64,000 bases of DNA from DASZHJ01 sp963735465 (GCA_963735465.1 CAVTLA010000001.1:1364001-1428000); one strand, 5' to 3'; counted from the stretch's first letter, positions 1 to 10,282 are shown. Translations and numbers: made by a program. Notes: generated by a model not told the origin, from the sequence alone.

Positions 1-477
1 CGCGCTCGCCGCTTCCGCCGCGCGGATCGCCTGGACCAACGGGACTGGAAGCCCGGCGGTTCGACCGACGACGCGCACGCGCACCTGATGGCGTCCGTCG
101 CGTGCCGCCTGCGCCAGTCGTTGCAGCTTGCCCTCGATCGCGCCGAGGATGTCGCAAACTTCGCCGGGCGCGCGGCGCAGGTTATCGGTCGAGAAGGCCC
201 AGAGGGTCACTGCGTGGATGCCGAGTTCTTCGCACCAATCCAGCAACTCATCCAGCTTGTCCGCGCCGCGATCGTAGATGGCGCGGGCGTCGCTGATCCG
301 ATGGAGCTCGCCGTAGCGGCGATTGCCGTCGAGAATAATGCCGACATGACGCGGCATCGCGCTATGGCTGAGCTCGCGCTGGAGTCGCCATTCGTATGCG
401 CGATAGATCGCGCGCAGGAGCCAGCCCAGCGCGGGAACGCGGGCATCCAGATGCACGATGACGCGGGAGACGAACAT
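1..477 (-). CDS. cis-prenyltransferase (undecaprenyl diphosphate synthase family), partial
   Basis: The gene reads leftward and runs off the window, leaving the first 159 residues from an ATG at 477. It carries the signature of Z-type isoprenyl transferases: HVGIILDGNRRYG near residue 43 (the conserved Asp binds Mg and pyrophosphate) and a later TLWAFSTDN block, the family's AFSTEN motif. Such enzymes condense isopentenyl diphosphate units into polyprenyl diphosphate carriers for cell-envelope glycans. The DGNRRYG version, rather than the usual bacterial DGNGRWA, and the roughly 40-residue N-terminal lead make it a divergent paralog rather than an obvious housekeeping UppS. The C-terminal RxR region is outside the window, so chain length cannot be judged. 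Confidence 0.75.
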   Translation of the reverse strand, partial: MFVSRVIVHLDARVPALGWLLRAIYRAYEWRLQRELSHSAMPRHVGIILDGNRRYGELHRISDARAIYDRGADKLDELLDWCEELGIHAVTLWAFSTDNLRRAPGEVCDILGAIEGKLQRLAQAARDGRHQVRVRVVGRTAGLPVPLVQAIRAAEAASA

Positions 478-601
478 CGCGCCCTCGGGGCTACGGAGGC
501 AAACCTATTCGACCAGGGATCGCGCCGCCGCCCGGAGGCGCCACTCTGCGGATACGCGGAGCCTCGCCTTCCAAAGTGTCGGAATTTAGGCGGCGTCGGC
601 T

Positions 602-2429
602 TCAGCTGGCCTTCACCTGCACGTAGGATCCCGGCGCGTCCTCGATCGGCTTGAGCTTGCCGTCGCCGGGCTTGCGCGCGGGAACCGTGCCGCCGGCGTA
701 GTCGGCGATCCACTTCTCCCAGGAGGGCCACCACGAGCCCGGATTCTGCTTGGCGGTGGAGAGCCAGTCGTCGGGGCTCGGCGGAGTTCTTGGCGTTGTC
801 CCAGTGACCGTACTTGACCTTGCCGGGCGGGTTGACGACGCCGGCGATGTGGCCGGAGGCGGCGAGGATGAACTTGACCGGTCCCTTGTATATCTGCGTC
901 GCGGAATAGGTCGACTTCCACGGCGCGATGTGATCCTCCCGCGTCGACAGCAGGAAGCTCGGCGTGTCGACGATGCGAGAGATCGATCGGCACGCCCGCC
1001 AGCGTGATGCCGCCGGGCACCACCAGCTTGTTCTCCTGGTACATGTTGCGGAGATAGAAGCTGTGCATCGCCGCCGGCATGCGCGTCGAATCCGAGTTCC
1101 AGTACAGGAGATCGAACGGGAACGGCTCCTTGCCCAGGAGATAGTTGTTCACCACGAAGGACCAGATCAGGTCGTTGGCGCGCAGCATGTTGAAGGTGTT
1201 CGCCATGTCCGAGCCTTCGAGATAGCCATGCTCGCTCATGCGCTTCTCGAGGAAATGCAGCTGCTCCTCGTCGATGAAGACCGAGAGCTCTCCGGCCTCC
1301 TTGAAATCGACGAGGGCCACGAAGTAGGTCGCGCTCTTGATGCGGTCGTCGCCCTTCGCCTTCATGTAGGCGAGGGTCGAGGCCAAGAGCGTGCCGCCGA
1401 GGCAATAGCCGATGACGTTGGCCTCGCGCTCGCCGGTCGCCTTCTCCATCGCGTCGAGGCAGTCGAGCGAGTCCCTCGCGCATGTAGTCCTCGAAGGTCT
1501 TGCGGGCGAGATGCTCGTCGGGATTGACCCAGGAGACCACGAATACCGTGTGGCCCTGCCCGACGGCCCATTTGATGAATGAATTCTCCGGCCGCAGATC
1601 GAGGATGTAGAACTTGTTGATCCACGGCGGGATGATCAGCAGCGGGCGCCGCTTCACCGTCTCGGTGGTGGGCTCGTATTGGATGAGCTGGATGAGGTCG
1701 TTCTGGTAGACGACCTTGCCGGGCGTCACCGCGATGTTGACGCCGACCTTGAACTTGTCGAGGTCGGTCATCTTGATCATCAGGCGGCCCTTGCCGCGCT
1801 CGAGATCCTCGCAGCAGGTTGTCGAGGCCCTTCACCAGGTTCTCGCCGCCGCTTTCGATCGTGGCGCGCAGCACCTCGGGATTGGTCATCACGAAATTCG
1901 AGGGCGCCATCGCGTCGACGAATTGCCGCGTATAGAAGTCGACCTTCTTCGCGGTCTTGTCGTCGAGACCGTCCACCTCCTTCACCGTCGACTGCATCCA
2001 GCGCGCGGTGAGGAGGTAGCTCTGCTTGATGTAGTCGAAGACCGCGTTCTCGGTCCAGGCGCTGTCCTTGAAGCGCCGGTCGCCGGCGGGGGTCTCGATG
2101 ACGGTCTCCCCGGCGCCGCCCATGAGGCGCTGGGTGGTGGTCTGCCAGAGTTTGAGATAGTCCTGCCAGAGCGAGAGCTGCGCCTGCACCAGACGGCCGG
2201 GATCCGCCATCAGGCGCTGGGTCATCTCCATGAAGGCCTGGCCGAGGCTGAACGGCGAGGCCATGTCGACGCCGTCCGACTGCTGGCGCTGCAGGAACTC
2301 CAGCACCAGGCGCTGGCTGCGCTCGGCGATCTCCGCGAAGTCGCGTGCGAGTTGCACGGGATCGGGGATGTGGATGTCGGGATTTCCCGGCTCTTGACCG
2401 CGCTTACCCGGTCCCGAACTATCGGTCAT
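602..2429 (-). CDS. phaC: Class I poly(3-hydroxyalkanoate) synthase PhaC, four apparent frameshifts
   Basis: Polymerises (R)-3-hydroxyacyl-CoA into storage polyester at the granule surface. The N-terminal part (from MTDSSGPGK) has the PhaC N-domain. The alpha/beta-hydrolase half carries the lipase-like box GYCLGGT with the catalytic Cys, then REDHIAP with the Asp and SGHIAGV with the His. The frame is broken near 1811, 1473-1475, about 975 and 773-776. Removing one base at each site restores a continuous 607-residue protein, the usual class I length. All catalytic residues survive, so sequencing insertions are likelier than decay, although four breaks in one gene is notable. It is divergent from the lipoprotein gene at 2624; no phaA/phaB is adjacent. 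Confidence 0.9.
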
Positions 2430-2623
2430 ACGAAGCCTTCCGCTGCCCTCGGAGGAATCTTGGTGACGCGGCCCGCCCGATTGAATACACCGATCTCATA
2501 CACCGGCGGCAACCCCCGCGGCAGGCCCTTTATTCGACGTGCGAGGCATATGTGGGGTGCCGCGGAGCCTCGACCAAGGGGCCGGGTGTGGCGACAGGGG
2601 CGGTTGAGGGAAGCTTTAGGGCA

Positions 2624-3838
2624 ATGATGCAAGTGCGAAGGACCAGGGCGGAGCGCCGTCGGCCGCAGCGCGCGACTGGCGTTGCGCTGGGCCTGTTGCT
2701 GAGCCTCGGCGCGTGCTCCTACGTGCCCAACTGGGCCAGCCCGATCGAATGGTACCGCGGCGCCACCGGCGCCTCGAAGAACGACGATACCGGCCCCGAG
2801 CGCAACCAGAAGAACCTCGAGGAAGGCAGCAAGGAAGCCTATCCCAACCTCGCCTCGGTGCCGACGGTGCCCACCAACGCACTCAGCGCCGCGGAGCGGG
2901 AGAAGCTCCGGCGCAGCCTGGCTGGCGACCGCGAGAACGCCCAGTATCTGGAGAACAGCGACCAGTTCGCGCCGGTTCCGCCCAAGGTGCCGGTGATCTC
3001 GGCGGTGCCCCGGACCACCGAGCCGGCCGCCAGCGCGGCGGCGCCTCCAGCACCGCCGGCGGCCGCCGCGGAGCCGGGGCCACCGGCGCCGCCTGCTACC
3101 GCGGACGCCGTGCCCGCACCGGGATCAACGACGGAGGGTGCGCCACCGCCGGTGGAGAGCGCGGCGGTTCCCGCGGTCCCGGCAGCCGGCGCCGCCGGCA
3201 CCACCGCTACGCAGCCGTCGGTCGCCACGGCACCTGCCACCCCGCCACCCGCCGCCACAGCGGCCGAGAAGCCCGCTCGCACCAGCGAAGCGCCGCCGGC
3301 GGAATCGCCGATCGCCACCCCCGCCGTGGGCAGCCTGCCGGAAGGCGAGACGCCGCGGGAGCCGCCTCCGGCGCCGGCGGGCATCCCGACGGCGAGCGCA
3401 CCGCCACCCGCGCCGGCGCCAGCTCCCGCCGCCGCCACCTCGCCGCGTGTGGCGCCGGCAGGCACCGTGCGCTCGGCCGCCACGCCGCCGGTGCTGGCGG
3501 CCGTGCCGCCGGCGAAGACGAATCTCGCCACCGTGGCTTTCGAGCCCAACACGACCAAAGTCGCGGACGCCAGCACCGAGCAGCTGCGCGAGGCGGTGCG
3601 GGCTCGCCAGCGGAACGGCGGCGGCACCTTGCATGTGGTTGCCTTCACCGAGCTCGGCCCGGGACGCGACCTCGCGACTCGCTCGATCGCCGGGTTCAAT
3701 CTGGCTCTCGATCGCGCGCGCGCCGTCGGCGTGGCCTTGACGCAGCTCGGCGTGCCCGCGACCTCGGTCTCGATTGGCGCCGGCCCGCCGCCGGCGGATC
3801 GGCAGCCGGGAACCGCAGATATCTCGCTGGAAAATTGA
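2624..3838 (+). CDS. Proline/alanine-rich lipoprotein with OmpA-like C-terminal segment
   Basis: About 404 residues. The start is the ATG at 2624 (a second ATG follows directly). A basic N-terminus, a hydrophobic stretch and the lipobox LSLGAC predict a lipid-anchored envelope protein. Residues about 130-310 are low-complexity Pro/Ala/Thr/Glu sequence, probably a flexible periplasmic spacer. The last 110 residues (VAFEPNTTKVADAS onward, then LALDRARAVGVALTQLGV) resemble the beta-alpha-beta pattern of OmpA-type peptidoglycan-binding domains, in which a polar residue after the first strand and an R-A-x-V-x-x-x-L helix are typical. The key Asp/Arg of OmpA_C cannot be placed with certainty. It is divergent from phaC, with 194 bases between the two starts. 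Confidence 0.6.
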   Translation: MMQVRRTRAERRRPQRATGVALGLLLSLGACSYVPNWASPIEWYRGATGASKNDDTGPERNQKNLEEGSKEAYPNLASVPTVPTNALSAAEREKLRRSLAGDRENAQYLENSDQFAPVPPKVPVISAVPRTTEPAASAAAPPAPPAAAAEPGPPAPPATADAVPAPGSTTEGAPPPVESAAVPAVPAAGAAGTTATQPSVATAPATPPPAATAAEKPARTSEAPPAESPIATPAVGSLPEGETPREPPPAPAGIPTASAPPPAPAPAPAAATSPRVAPAGTVRSAATPPVLAAVPPAKTNLATVAFEPNTTKVADASTEQLREAVRARQRNGGGTLHVVAFTELGPGRDLATRSIAGFNLALDRARAVGVALTQLGVPATSVSIGAGPPPADRQPGTADISLEN

Positions 3839-3950
3839 GCGCGCCGGACGGCTGCTCGCCACCCGGCCACAAAACAGTCGAAACCGGGCCGGTGCGGGGG
3901 TACAACAAGCGCCGCGCCGCGACCGCGGCGCAGTGCATCGCGAGTCGGCC

Positions 3951-5244
3951 GTGAAAGCGCCCCTCAACATCGCCATCGCCGGACTCGGCACCGTGGGATC
4001 CGGCACGCTGCAGCTGCTGCACCGCAACGCAGAGCTGCTGGCCGGCCGCGGCGGCCGTCACCTTCAGGTGTGCGCGGTTTCCGCCCGCGACCGGCGCCGG
4101 GAGCGTGGCGTCGATCTTGCCGCGATGCGCTGGTATGACGATCCCGTGGCACTGGCGGCCGATGCTAAGGCCGATGTCGTGGTGGAGCTCATCGGCGGCG
4201 GCGAGGGCGTGGCGCTCGACGTCGTGCGCACCGCGCTCGCGCGCGGCAAGCACGTGGTGACCGCGAACAAGGCGCTGATGGCGCGGCACGGCACCGAGCT
4301 CGCGAAGCTCGCCGAGGAGAAGGGCGTGGCCCTTGCCTTCGAGGCGGCGGTGGCCGGCGGCATCCCGATCCTCAAGTCGCTGCGCGAGGGGCTCGCCGCC
4401 AATCACGTGGCGCGGGTCTACGGCATCCTGAACGGCACCTCGAATTTCATTCTCACCACGATGCGCGAGAGCGGGCGCAGCTTCGCCGCGGTGCTGGCGG
4501 AGGCGCAGAAGCGGGGATACGCCGAGGCGGATCCGAGCTTCGACATCGACGGCGTCGATGCCGCCCACAAGCTCGCGATCCTGACCGCGGTCGCCTTCGG
4601 CACGTCGGTCGATATCGCCGGCGTCTACGTCGAGGGCATCCGTCACATTTCCGACCTCGACATCGAGTATGCGGAGGAGCTCGGATTTCGCATCAAGCTC
4701 CTGGGCCTCGCGCGCCCGACCGAGCACGGGATCGAGCAGCGCGTGCATCCCTGCATGGTGCCGCGCTCGACGCCGATCGCCCATGTGGAGGGCGTCTTCA
4801 ACGCCATCATGGTGGAAGGGCGATTTCTGCGGCCGCATCATGCTCGAGGGACGCGGCGCCGGCGCCGAGCCGACGGCGTCCGCCGTCGTGGCGGATCTCC
4901 TCGACATCGCCAACGGCCGCTGGTCGCCGAGCTTCGCGGTCGCGGCCTCGGCGCTCCGCGCGCTGCCGGCCTCGCCGATGGACCGGCACCGCGGCGCCTA
5001 CTATGTTCGGCTGATGGTGGTGGACCGGCCCGGCGTCATCGCCGACGTGGCGGCCGCGCTCCGCGACCAGCAAGTCTCCATGGAGGCGATGATCCAGCGC
5101 AGCCGGTCGCCGGGCGAGGCGGTTCCGGTCGTGCTGACGACCCACGATACCGAGGAAGCGGCCATGCAGAAGGCGCTGCGCCATATCGGCGGGTTGCCGA
5201 CCGTGGTGGAGCCGCCGCGCATGATCCGCATCGAGACACTCTGA
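3951..5244 (+). CDS. hom: Homoserine dehydrogenase, one apparent frameshift
   Basis: NAD(P)-dependent reduction of aspartate semialdehyde to homoserine, on the route to threonine and methionine. The GTG at 3951 gives the expected start just before the Rossmann motif IAGLGTVGSG. Further family blocks are VVTANKALMA, GGIPILKSLREGL, GILNGTSNFIL and EADPSFDIDGVDAAHK. The C-terminus is a regulatory ACT domain (YYVRLMVVDRPGVIADVA), so threonine feedback is likely. The frame breaks in the GGG run at 4818-4820; deleting one G joins MVEG to DFCGRIMLEG and yields 430 residues, the usual length. It is followed after 22 bases by glpX and then recJ on the same strand, a typical alphaproteobacterial order. 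Confidence 0.93.
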
Positions 5245-5266
5245 CACGGAAACACCGGGAGGCAGC

Positions 5267-6254
5267 ATGACCGACGTGGCATGGACCGATCGCAATCTGG
5301 CGCTGGAGGCGGTGCGCGTGACCGAGGCCGCGGCGCTCTCCGCCTCGCGGCTGATGGGGCGCGGCGACGAGAAGGCGGCGGACCAGGCCGCCGTCGACGC
5401 CATGCGCACCGCGCTCAACGGCCTCGCCATCGAGGGCACCGTCGTCATCGGCGAGGGCGAGCGCGACGAGGCGCCGATGCTCTTCATCGGCGAGAAGGTC
5501 GGCACCGGTCACGGGCCCAAGATCGACATCGCCCTCGATCCGCTCGAGGGCACCACCATCACCGCCAAGGGCGGGCCCAACGCGCTGGCTGTCATCGCCA
5601 TGGCGGAGCACGGCGGCTTCCTCAACGCGCCCGACGTCTACATGGACAAGATCGCCATCGGCGCCGGCTTCGGCGAAGTGGTGGATCTCGACGAGACGCC
5701 CGCCACGAACCTCAAGAATCTCGCCAAGGCGAAGCACGCGGAGGTCGCCGATCTCGTGGTCTGCATCCTCGACCGGCCGCGCCACGCCGAGCTCATCGCC
5801 AAGGTGCGCGAGGCCGGCGCCCGCATCATGCTGATCTCGGACGGCGACGTCAGCGGCGTGATCTCCACCTCGCGCCCGGCGAGCGGCATCGACATGTACG
5901 TGGGATCCGGCGGCGCGCCCGAAGGCGTGCTGGCCGCGGCGGCGCTGCGCTGCATCGGCGGCCACATGCAGGGCCGCCTGATCTTCCGCAACGACGACGA
6001 GCGCGGCCGCGCGCAAGCGCATCGGCATCACCGACTTCAATCGCAAATACGGTCTTCTCGATCTGGCCAAGGGCGACGTGATGTTCGCGGCGACCGGCGT
6101 CACCAGCGGCAGCATGCTGCAGGGCGTGCGTCTCTTCCCCGGCGGCGCCGTCACCCATTCCATGGTGATGCGCTCCCACAGCGGCACCGTCCGCCTTATC
6201 GAGGCGCAGCACAACTTCAAGCGCAAGACGCACTACGAGGCGTACGTGCGGTAG
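5267..6254 (+). CDS. glpX: Class II fructose-1,6-bisphosphatase GlpX, one apparent frameshift
   Basis: Hydrolyses fructose-1,6-bisphosphate to fructose-6-phosphate in gluconeogenesis. It starts at ATG 5267 with a GGGAGGC ribosome site upstream. Visible family motifs are VVIGEGERDEAPML, DPLEGTTITAKGGPNA, LISDGDVSG and GSGGAPEGVLAAAA. The reading frame slips in the GCGCGCAAGC stretch around 6011-6014. Removing one base continues into AKRIGITDFNRKYGLLDL and ends at TAG 6252-6254, giving 328 residues. Hom, glpX and recJ are spaced by 22 and 6 bases, consistent with one operon. Confidence 0.92.
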
Positions 6255-6260
6255 CAGTCG

Positions 6261-8046
6261 ATGGAGGGTGGCGTTCCGGCGGCTCCCGCGTTTCTCGGCG
6301 TCGAGCGGTCGCTCTGCGGCCGGCGCTGGCGGCAGCGCGCGGGGGACGATCGCGCCGGCCTGACCTTGGCCCAGCGCCTGGGCATACCGGAGATTCTCGG
6401 CCGCGTGCTGGCGGCGCGGGGGATCGAGGCGGAGGGCGCCGAGCGCTTCCTCAATCCGACGCTCCGCGACCAGTTGCCGGATCCCAGCGCCTTCATCGAC
6501 ATGGACCGCGCCATCGAGCGCCTGGTGCGCGCGGTGACATCGGGCGAGCTGATCGCGATCTTCGGCGACTACGACGTGGACGGCGCCACCTCGGCGGCGC
6601 TGCTGCGGCGGTTTCTCTCCGCCGTGGGCGGCCGCGTCGTCGTCTACGTGCCGGACCGCATGAAGGAAGGCTACGGCCCCAACGCGCCGGCGCTGCTGAG
6701 GCTGAAATCCGAAGGTGTCGTCGGTGGCGGTGACGACGGATTGCGGCATCACCGCCCACGGGCCGCTCGCCGCCGCCGCGGATGCCGGCCTCGACGTCGT
6801 CGTGATCGACCATCACATGGGCGAGCCGGAGATACCGCGCGCGGTCGCCGTGGTGGATCCGAACCGGCTCGACGAGACGAGCCCGCACGGGATGCTGGCG
6901 GCGGTGGGCGTCGCCTTCCTGCTGGCGGTCGGACTCAATCGCGCGCTGCGCCAGCAGGGCTGGTACGCGACCCGGGACGAGCCGGACCTGACGCGGCTCC
7001 TGGATCTGGTGGCGCTCGGCACCATCTGCGACGTGGTGCCCTTGACCGGGGTCAATCGTGCCCTGGTGGCGCAGGGCCTCAAGGTCATGCGTAGCCTCGG
7101 CAACACCGGGATCGCGGCGCTGGCGGAAGTGGCTGGCGTCGGCGAGCGTCTCGACGCCTATCACGCGGGCTTCATCCTCGGACCGCGGGTCAATGCCGGC
7201 GGTCGCGTCGGCTGTGCCGATGCCGGCACGCGTCTCCTCTCCACCGACGACGCGAGCGAGGCGCGGACGCTGGCGCAGTCGCTGCATCAATGGAACGCCG
7301 AGCGCCGCGAGATCGAGGCCCGCGTGCTGGAGGAGGCGATCGCCGCGGTGGAGGCCTGCGACCCGGCGCTGCCGATCGCCTTCGTCGCCGGCGAGAACTG
7401 GCATCCCGGCGTCATCGGCATCGTCGCCGGCCGCCTCAAGGAGCGCTACAACCGCCCGGCCTGCGTGGTGGCGCTGGCGGATGGCATCGGCAAGGGCTCG
7501 GGCCGGTCGGTGGCGGGCTTTGCGCTGGGGCCGGCGGTCATCGCCGCGCGGCAGGCGGGGCTGCTGGTCAACGGCGGCGGCCATGCCATGGCGGCGGGCT
7601 TCACCGTGACGGCGGCGAAGCTGGACGCATTCCGGGATTTCCTCGCCGAGCGCGTGGCGCTGGCGGCGGGGCCGGGCGGCCTCACGCCGGAGCTGGGCCT
7701 CGACGGCATGCTGATGCCGGCGGCGGCGACGCCTGAGTTCGTGACGCTGCTGGAGCGCCTGGCGCCCTTCGGCGCCGGGAATGCCGAGCCGCGCTTCGCC
7801 TTCCCGGGCATGCGGGTGATGCGCGCCGACGTGGTGGGGAATGCCCATGTGCGCCTCATCCTCGGCGAGGCCGCGAGCCCGCAGCGCCTCAAGGCGATCG
7901 CCTTCCGCTGCCTCGACAGCGATCTCGGCCGCGCGCTCCTCAATGGGCGAGGGCAGGGGTTCCATCTCGCGGGGCATCTCCGCGCCGACACCTGGCAGGG
8001 CCGGAACGACGTCCAGCTCCTGATCGACGACGCGGCGCCGGCCTGA
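6261..8046 (+). CDS. recJ: Single-stranded-DNA-specific exonuclease RecJ, one apparent frameshift
   Basis: A 5'-3' exonuclease of the DHH phosphoesterase family acting in recombination and mismatch repair. The first half holds the Mn-binding motif IFGDYDVDG; after the break come TTDCGIT, VVIDHHMGEP, GPRVNAGGRVG and the DHHA1 loop NGGGHAMAAGF. The frame breaks at about 6720. Dropping one G joins LKSEGV to SVAVTTDCG and gives 594 residues, a normal RecJ length. It begins 6 bases after the glpX stop and is the last gene before tRNA-Glu. Confidence 0.93.
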
Positions 8047-8113
8047 ACCCGCCCCGCTTGCTTTCTCCCCGGCGCCCCTTTAGACCCTTGGCGCTGGCCA
8101 CGCCAGACGCCTC

Positions 8114-8189
8114 GTCCCCATCGTCTAGAGGCCTAGGACATCGCCCTTTCACGGCGGTAACGCGGGTTCGAATCCCGCTGGGGACGCCA
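8114..8189 (+). tRNA. tRNA-Glu (anticodon UUC)
   Basis: A full cloverleaf can be drawn. The acceptor stem GTCCCCA pairs with TGGGGAC. The anticodon stem CGCC/GGCG encloses the loop CTTTCAC with anticodon TTC, and the T arm is GCGGGTTCGAATCCCGC. The discriminator G and the encoded CCA end the gene at 8189. It lies 67 bases after recJ on the same strand. Confidence 0.95.
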
Positions 8190-8268
8190 CCCTGCGCCAA
8201 GGCTTTGGGTGACGCAGCCACCTGGAGACTTGGCGTAGGTGGACCGGCGCCACGGTAGTCCCGCAAGG

Positions 8269-8613
8269 CTACGCAACCAGGCTCGCCACCTTCCCCACGA
8301 TCTCGATCAGCGCGCCGATCGCCTTCAAGGCGGTGGCGATGTCGGTGATGTCGTCCAGCGCGTCCTTCACCTTGGCGATGCCGTCGCTCAGCGCCGCTTC
8401 ATTCGCCACCAGCCTGTCCCTGATGTCGGCGAGGTTCTGGTTTTCGAGAGCCAGGATCGCGTGCTGCACCGCCAGGAGCGTCTGGGCCGATTTTTGCTTG
8501 GTCGCGTCGTCGGCGTCCTCGAGGTCCGATGTCCATTCGAAGGACAGCATCTCCGTGCGCACGTCCCGCAGCTGGTCGAGCGTCGCCGCGTGAATTTGTT
8601 CGGGCGTCAACAT
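8269..8613 (-). CDS. Small hypothetical protein, helical
   Basis: 114 residues, not recognised. The ATG at 8613 follows a GGAGG seven bases upstream. The protein is predicted helical: a charged first half (TPEQIHAATLDQLRDVRTEML) and a hydrophobic, regularly spaced C-terminal half (IAKVKDALDDITDIATALKAIGALIEIV), without a signal peptide. It lies 28 bases downstream of the lipoprotein gene at 8642-9529 and is probably co-transcribed with it. The amphipathic C-terminus could bind the lipoprotein or a membrane, but no function can be assigned. Confidence 0.6.
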   Translation of the reverse strand: MLTPEQIHAATLDQLRDVRTEMLSFEWTSDLEDADDATKQKSAQTLLAVQHAILALENQNLADIRDRLVANEAALSDGIAKVKDALDDITDIATALKAIGALIEIVGKVASLVA

Positions 8614-8641
8614 GATCTGCCTCCGCGTTGGGGTTTGCGTG

Positions 8642-9529
8642 TCATGTCTTGGTGACCTTCAGGGATTGCACCAGGGACGCGACTTCGGAGACGTCGCTGA
8701 TGAGGAGCGTGAGATTGGCGGAGCCGCCGCTCTCGGTGAGCGCGATGAAGGATTGCCGCAGATTGTCCGATGCCTGGGCCGCCGCCTGCACCGCCTCGAG
8801 GGCGGTCTGCCGCTGCAGGCTCGCGAGGCGCCGCTGGTCCCAGTCGCCGGGCAAGGGTCCGGGCTCCACGAAGGGCCGGACGATGCTCTCGGCGTCCGTG
8901 CTGGCGAGCCTCGTCTTCATATCGGCTTCCATGCCCTTGGCAATCGCCGCCAGCGCGGCCCGCTGCAGATCGATCTCGCTGGCGATCGTCTTCGCCCGCG
9001 CTTCCAGCTCGTGCTTGAGGGCGAGCGACCGAAAGGCGCCGACGGCGATGGGCACCGCCGTCTGCACCAGGGTGTCGACGGCGACGCCCTCGAAGTTCGC
9101 ATTGGCGATCGAGGGACGCAGAATTCCCAGTTGATCCACGATGCCCTTGGCGCTGTCGCCCAGCGCGCTGTCGCCGCTGGCGTCCGCGAGGAAACCGAGG
9201 GTAACGAAATAGCTGCGCAGCAGCTGGCTGTGCCGCTTCAGATCCGCGAAGACCTGCACCCGGGCGGCGAGCTGCTTGTCGCTCTGCGCCAGGGCATCGA
9301 TGCGCGATTTCCTGTCGGTGATGCCGCCGCGGGCCGTGGCGAGGATCAGGCTGTCGGTCTTCACGGTCTCGGCGAAGGCGGCGTCGAGGAGCGGCGGCGT
9401 GCTGTCCGCCAGCGTGGCGCCGGCCTTGGCGAATTCGGCGAACTGGTTGGTGGTCTGGGAGGGCGAGGCGCAGGCCGCGAGGGCTGTCATCAGCGAGACG
9501 ATCGCTGCCGTCTGGAACGCTCGCCGCAT
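8642..9529 (-). CDS. Hypothetical helical lipoprotein
   Basis: 295 residues from an ATG five bases after GGAGG. The N-terminal signal ends in the lipobox LAAC (Cys20), so the mature protein should be an envelope lipoprotein. The rest is long alpha-helix with many Ala, Leu, Asp and Lys residues and no cysteine or recognisable catalytic motif. A coiled-coil fold is plausible. It forms a two-gene unit with the 114-residue gene downstream. A perfect CRP-like palindrome lies 72 bases upstream of its start. Function unknown. Confidence 0.6.
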   Translation of the reverse strand: MRRAFQTAAIVSLMTALAACASPSQTTNQFAEFAKAGATLADSTPPLLDAAFAETVKTDSLILATARGGITDRKSRIDALAQSDKQLAARVQVFADLKRHSQLLRSYFVTLGFLADASGDSALGDSAKGIVDQLGILRPSIANANFEGVAVDTLVQTAVPIAVGAFRSLALKHELEARAKTIASEIDLQRAALAAIAKGMEADMKTRLASTDAESIVRPFVEPGPLPGDWDQRRLASLQRQTALEAVQAAAQASDNLRQSFIALTESGGSANLTLLISDVSEVASLVQSLKVTKT

Positions 9530-9600
9530 TGCATCCTCCCCGGGGATCGGTCTTCGACGCTATCTCCCGTGCATGATATCGGCGCGATCGGGCCCGCCCC

Positions 9601-9616
9601 TGTGAGCCACATCACA
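9601..9616. promoter_or_regulatory. CRP/FNR-family binding-site candidate
   Basis: TGTGAGCCACATCACA is a perfect TGTGA-N6-TCACA palindrome, the consensus for cAMP-receptor-protein type regulators. It sits in the divergent gap between the lipoprotein gene (72 bases from its ATG) and the secreted-protein gene (137 bases from its ATG). The identity of the regulator is an inference. Confidence 0.45.
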
Positions 9617-9752
9617 AATGCGGGCTGCCTGCAACGAAACTGTCACAGGTTTCTCACTCAGCTGTCATTGGAGACGTGTAATCTGCCCCAATGGGTGGAA
9701 GCGCCGGAAGGGCATACGCTCTATACTTAACGCTGCCTTCCATGGTGCAGAC

Positions 9753-10250
9753 ATGATCACAATCACGGCGCGTTCGGATCGCCGATACGTCTTTGTGGCG
9801 GTGCTGCTGCTGGGTCTTGCCCCCGGCGCCGCGTCGGCCGCGACCCTCATCACGGCAGATGAAGCGGCGCTGGCCAACACCAGGGTTGCCGCCAACACCG
9901 ACCGTCAGGCCTTCAGCGGTCCCGCGATCGAGCAGATCTCGCCGGCGCCCGGCGCGACGGTGACGTCGCCGTTCCGCCTGCAGATCAAGTTCACGCCCCG
10001 CGGCGAGGTGCCGATCGAGATGGGAACGGCGACGCTGATCTACGCCAAGGCGCCGCTCCAGGACCTGACGGACAGGGTCGAGGACTACATGACCGCGGCG
10101 GGGATCGACATTCCCGCGGTGGAGGTGCCGCCCGGGGAACACTGGCTGCGCGTGCGGATCTCCGATCAGCACCTGCATTGGACGACGACGTGGATCAAGG
10201 TCACGGTCGTCAAGCAAAGCGCCGACGCCACTCCGAGGAACGCGCCTTAG
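9753..10250 (+). CDS. Secreted hypothetical protein
   Basis: 165 residues from ATG 9753. A basic start and the hydrophobic run FVAVLLLGLAPGAASAA give a clear signal peptide, so the product is periplasmic or secreted. The mature part holds PAIEQISPAPGATVTSPFRLQIKFTPR and ends in a beta-rich stretch (GEHWLRVRISDQHLHWTTTWIKVTV), which suggests a small Ig-like or CopC-like beta-sandwich. No copper-binding Met/His cluster is evident, so that assignment is loose. It is monocistronic, between a divergent neighbour and a convergent transporter, and closed by a long hairpin. Confidence 0.6.
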   Translation: MITITARSDRRYVFVAVLLLGLAPGAASAATLITADEAALANTRVAANTDRQAFSGPAIEQISPAPGATVTSPFRLQIKFTPRGEVPIEMGTATLIYAKAPLQDLTDRVEDYMTAAGIDIPAVEVPPGEHWLRVRISDQHLHWTTTWIKVTVVKQSADATPRNAP

Positions 10251-10262
10251 TGGCGTCGGCGC
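10219..10262. terminator. Long hairpin between convergent genes
   Basis: The perfect 14-bp arms GCGCCGACGCCACT and AGTGGCGTCGGCGC flank a 16-base loop that contains the last codons and stop of the gene ending at 10250. There is no T run. The position between convergent genes suggests a bidirectional transcript end. Confidence 0.45.
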
Positions 10263-10282
10263 AATAGATCAGCCGCCTAGCG

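Noticed and set aside
602..2429. phaC as a true pseudogene.
   Set aside because: All four breaks are single-base excesses, and the catalytic Cys, Asp and His and the full length are intact after correction, like the single breaks in housekeeping genes here. Read data could still overturn this.
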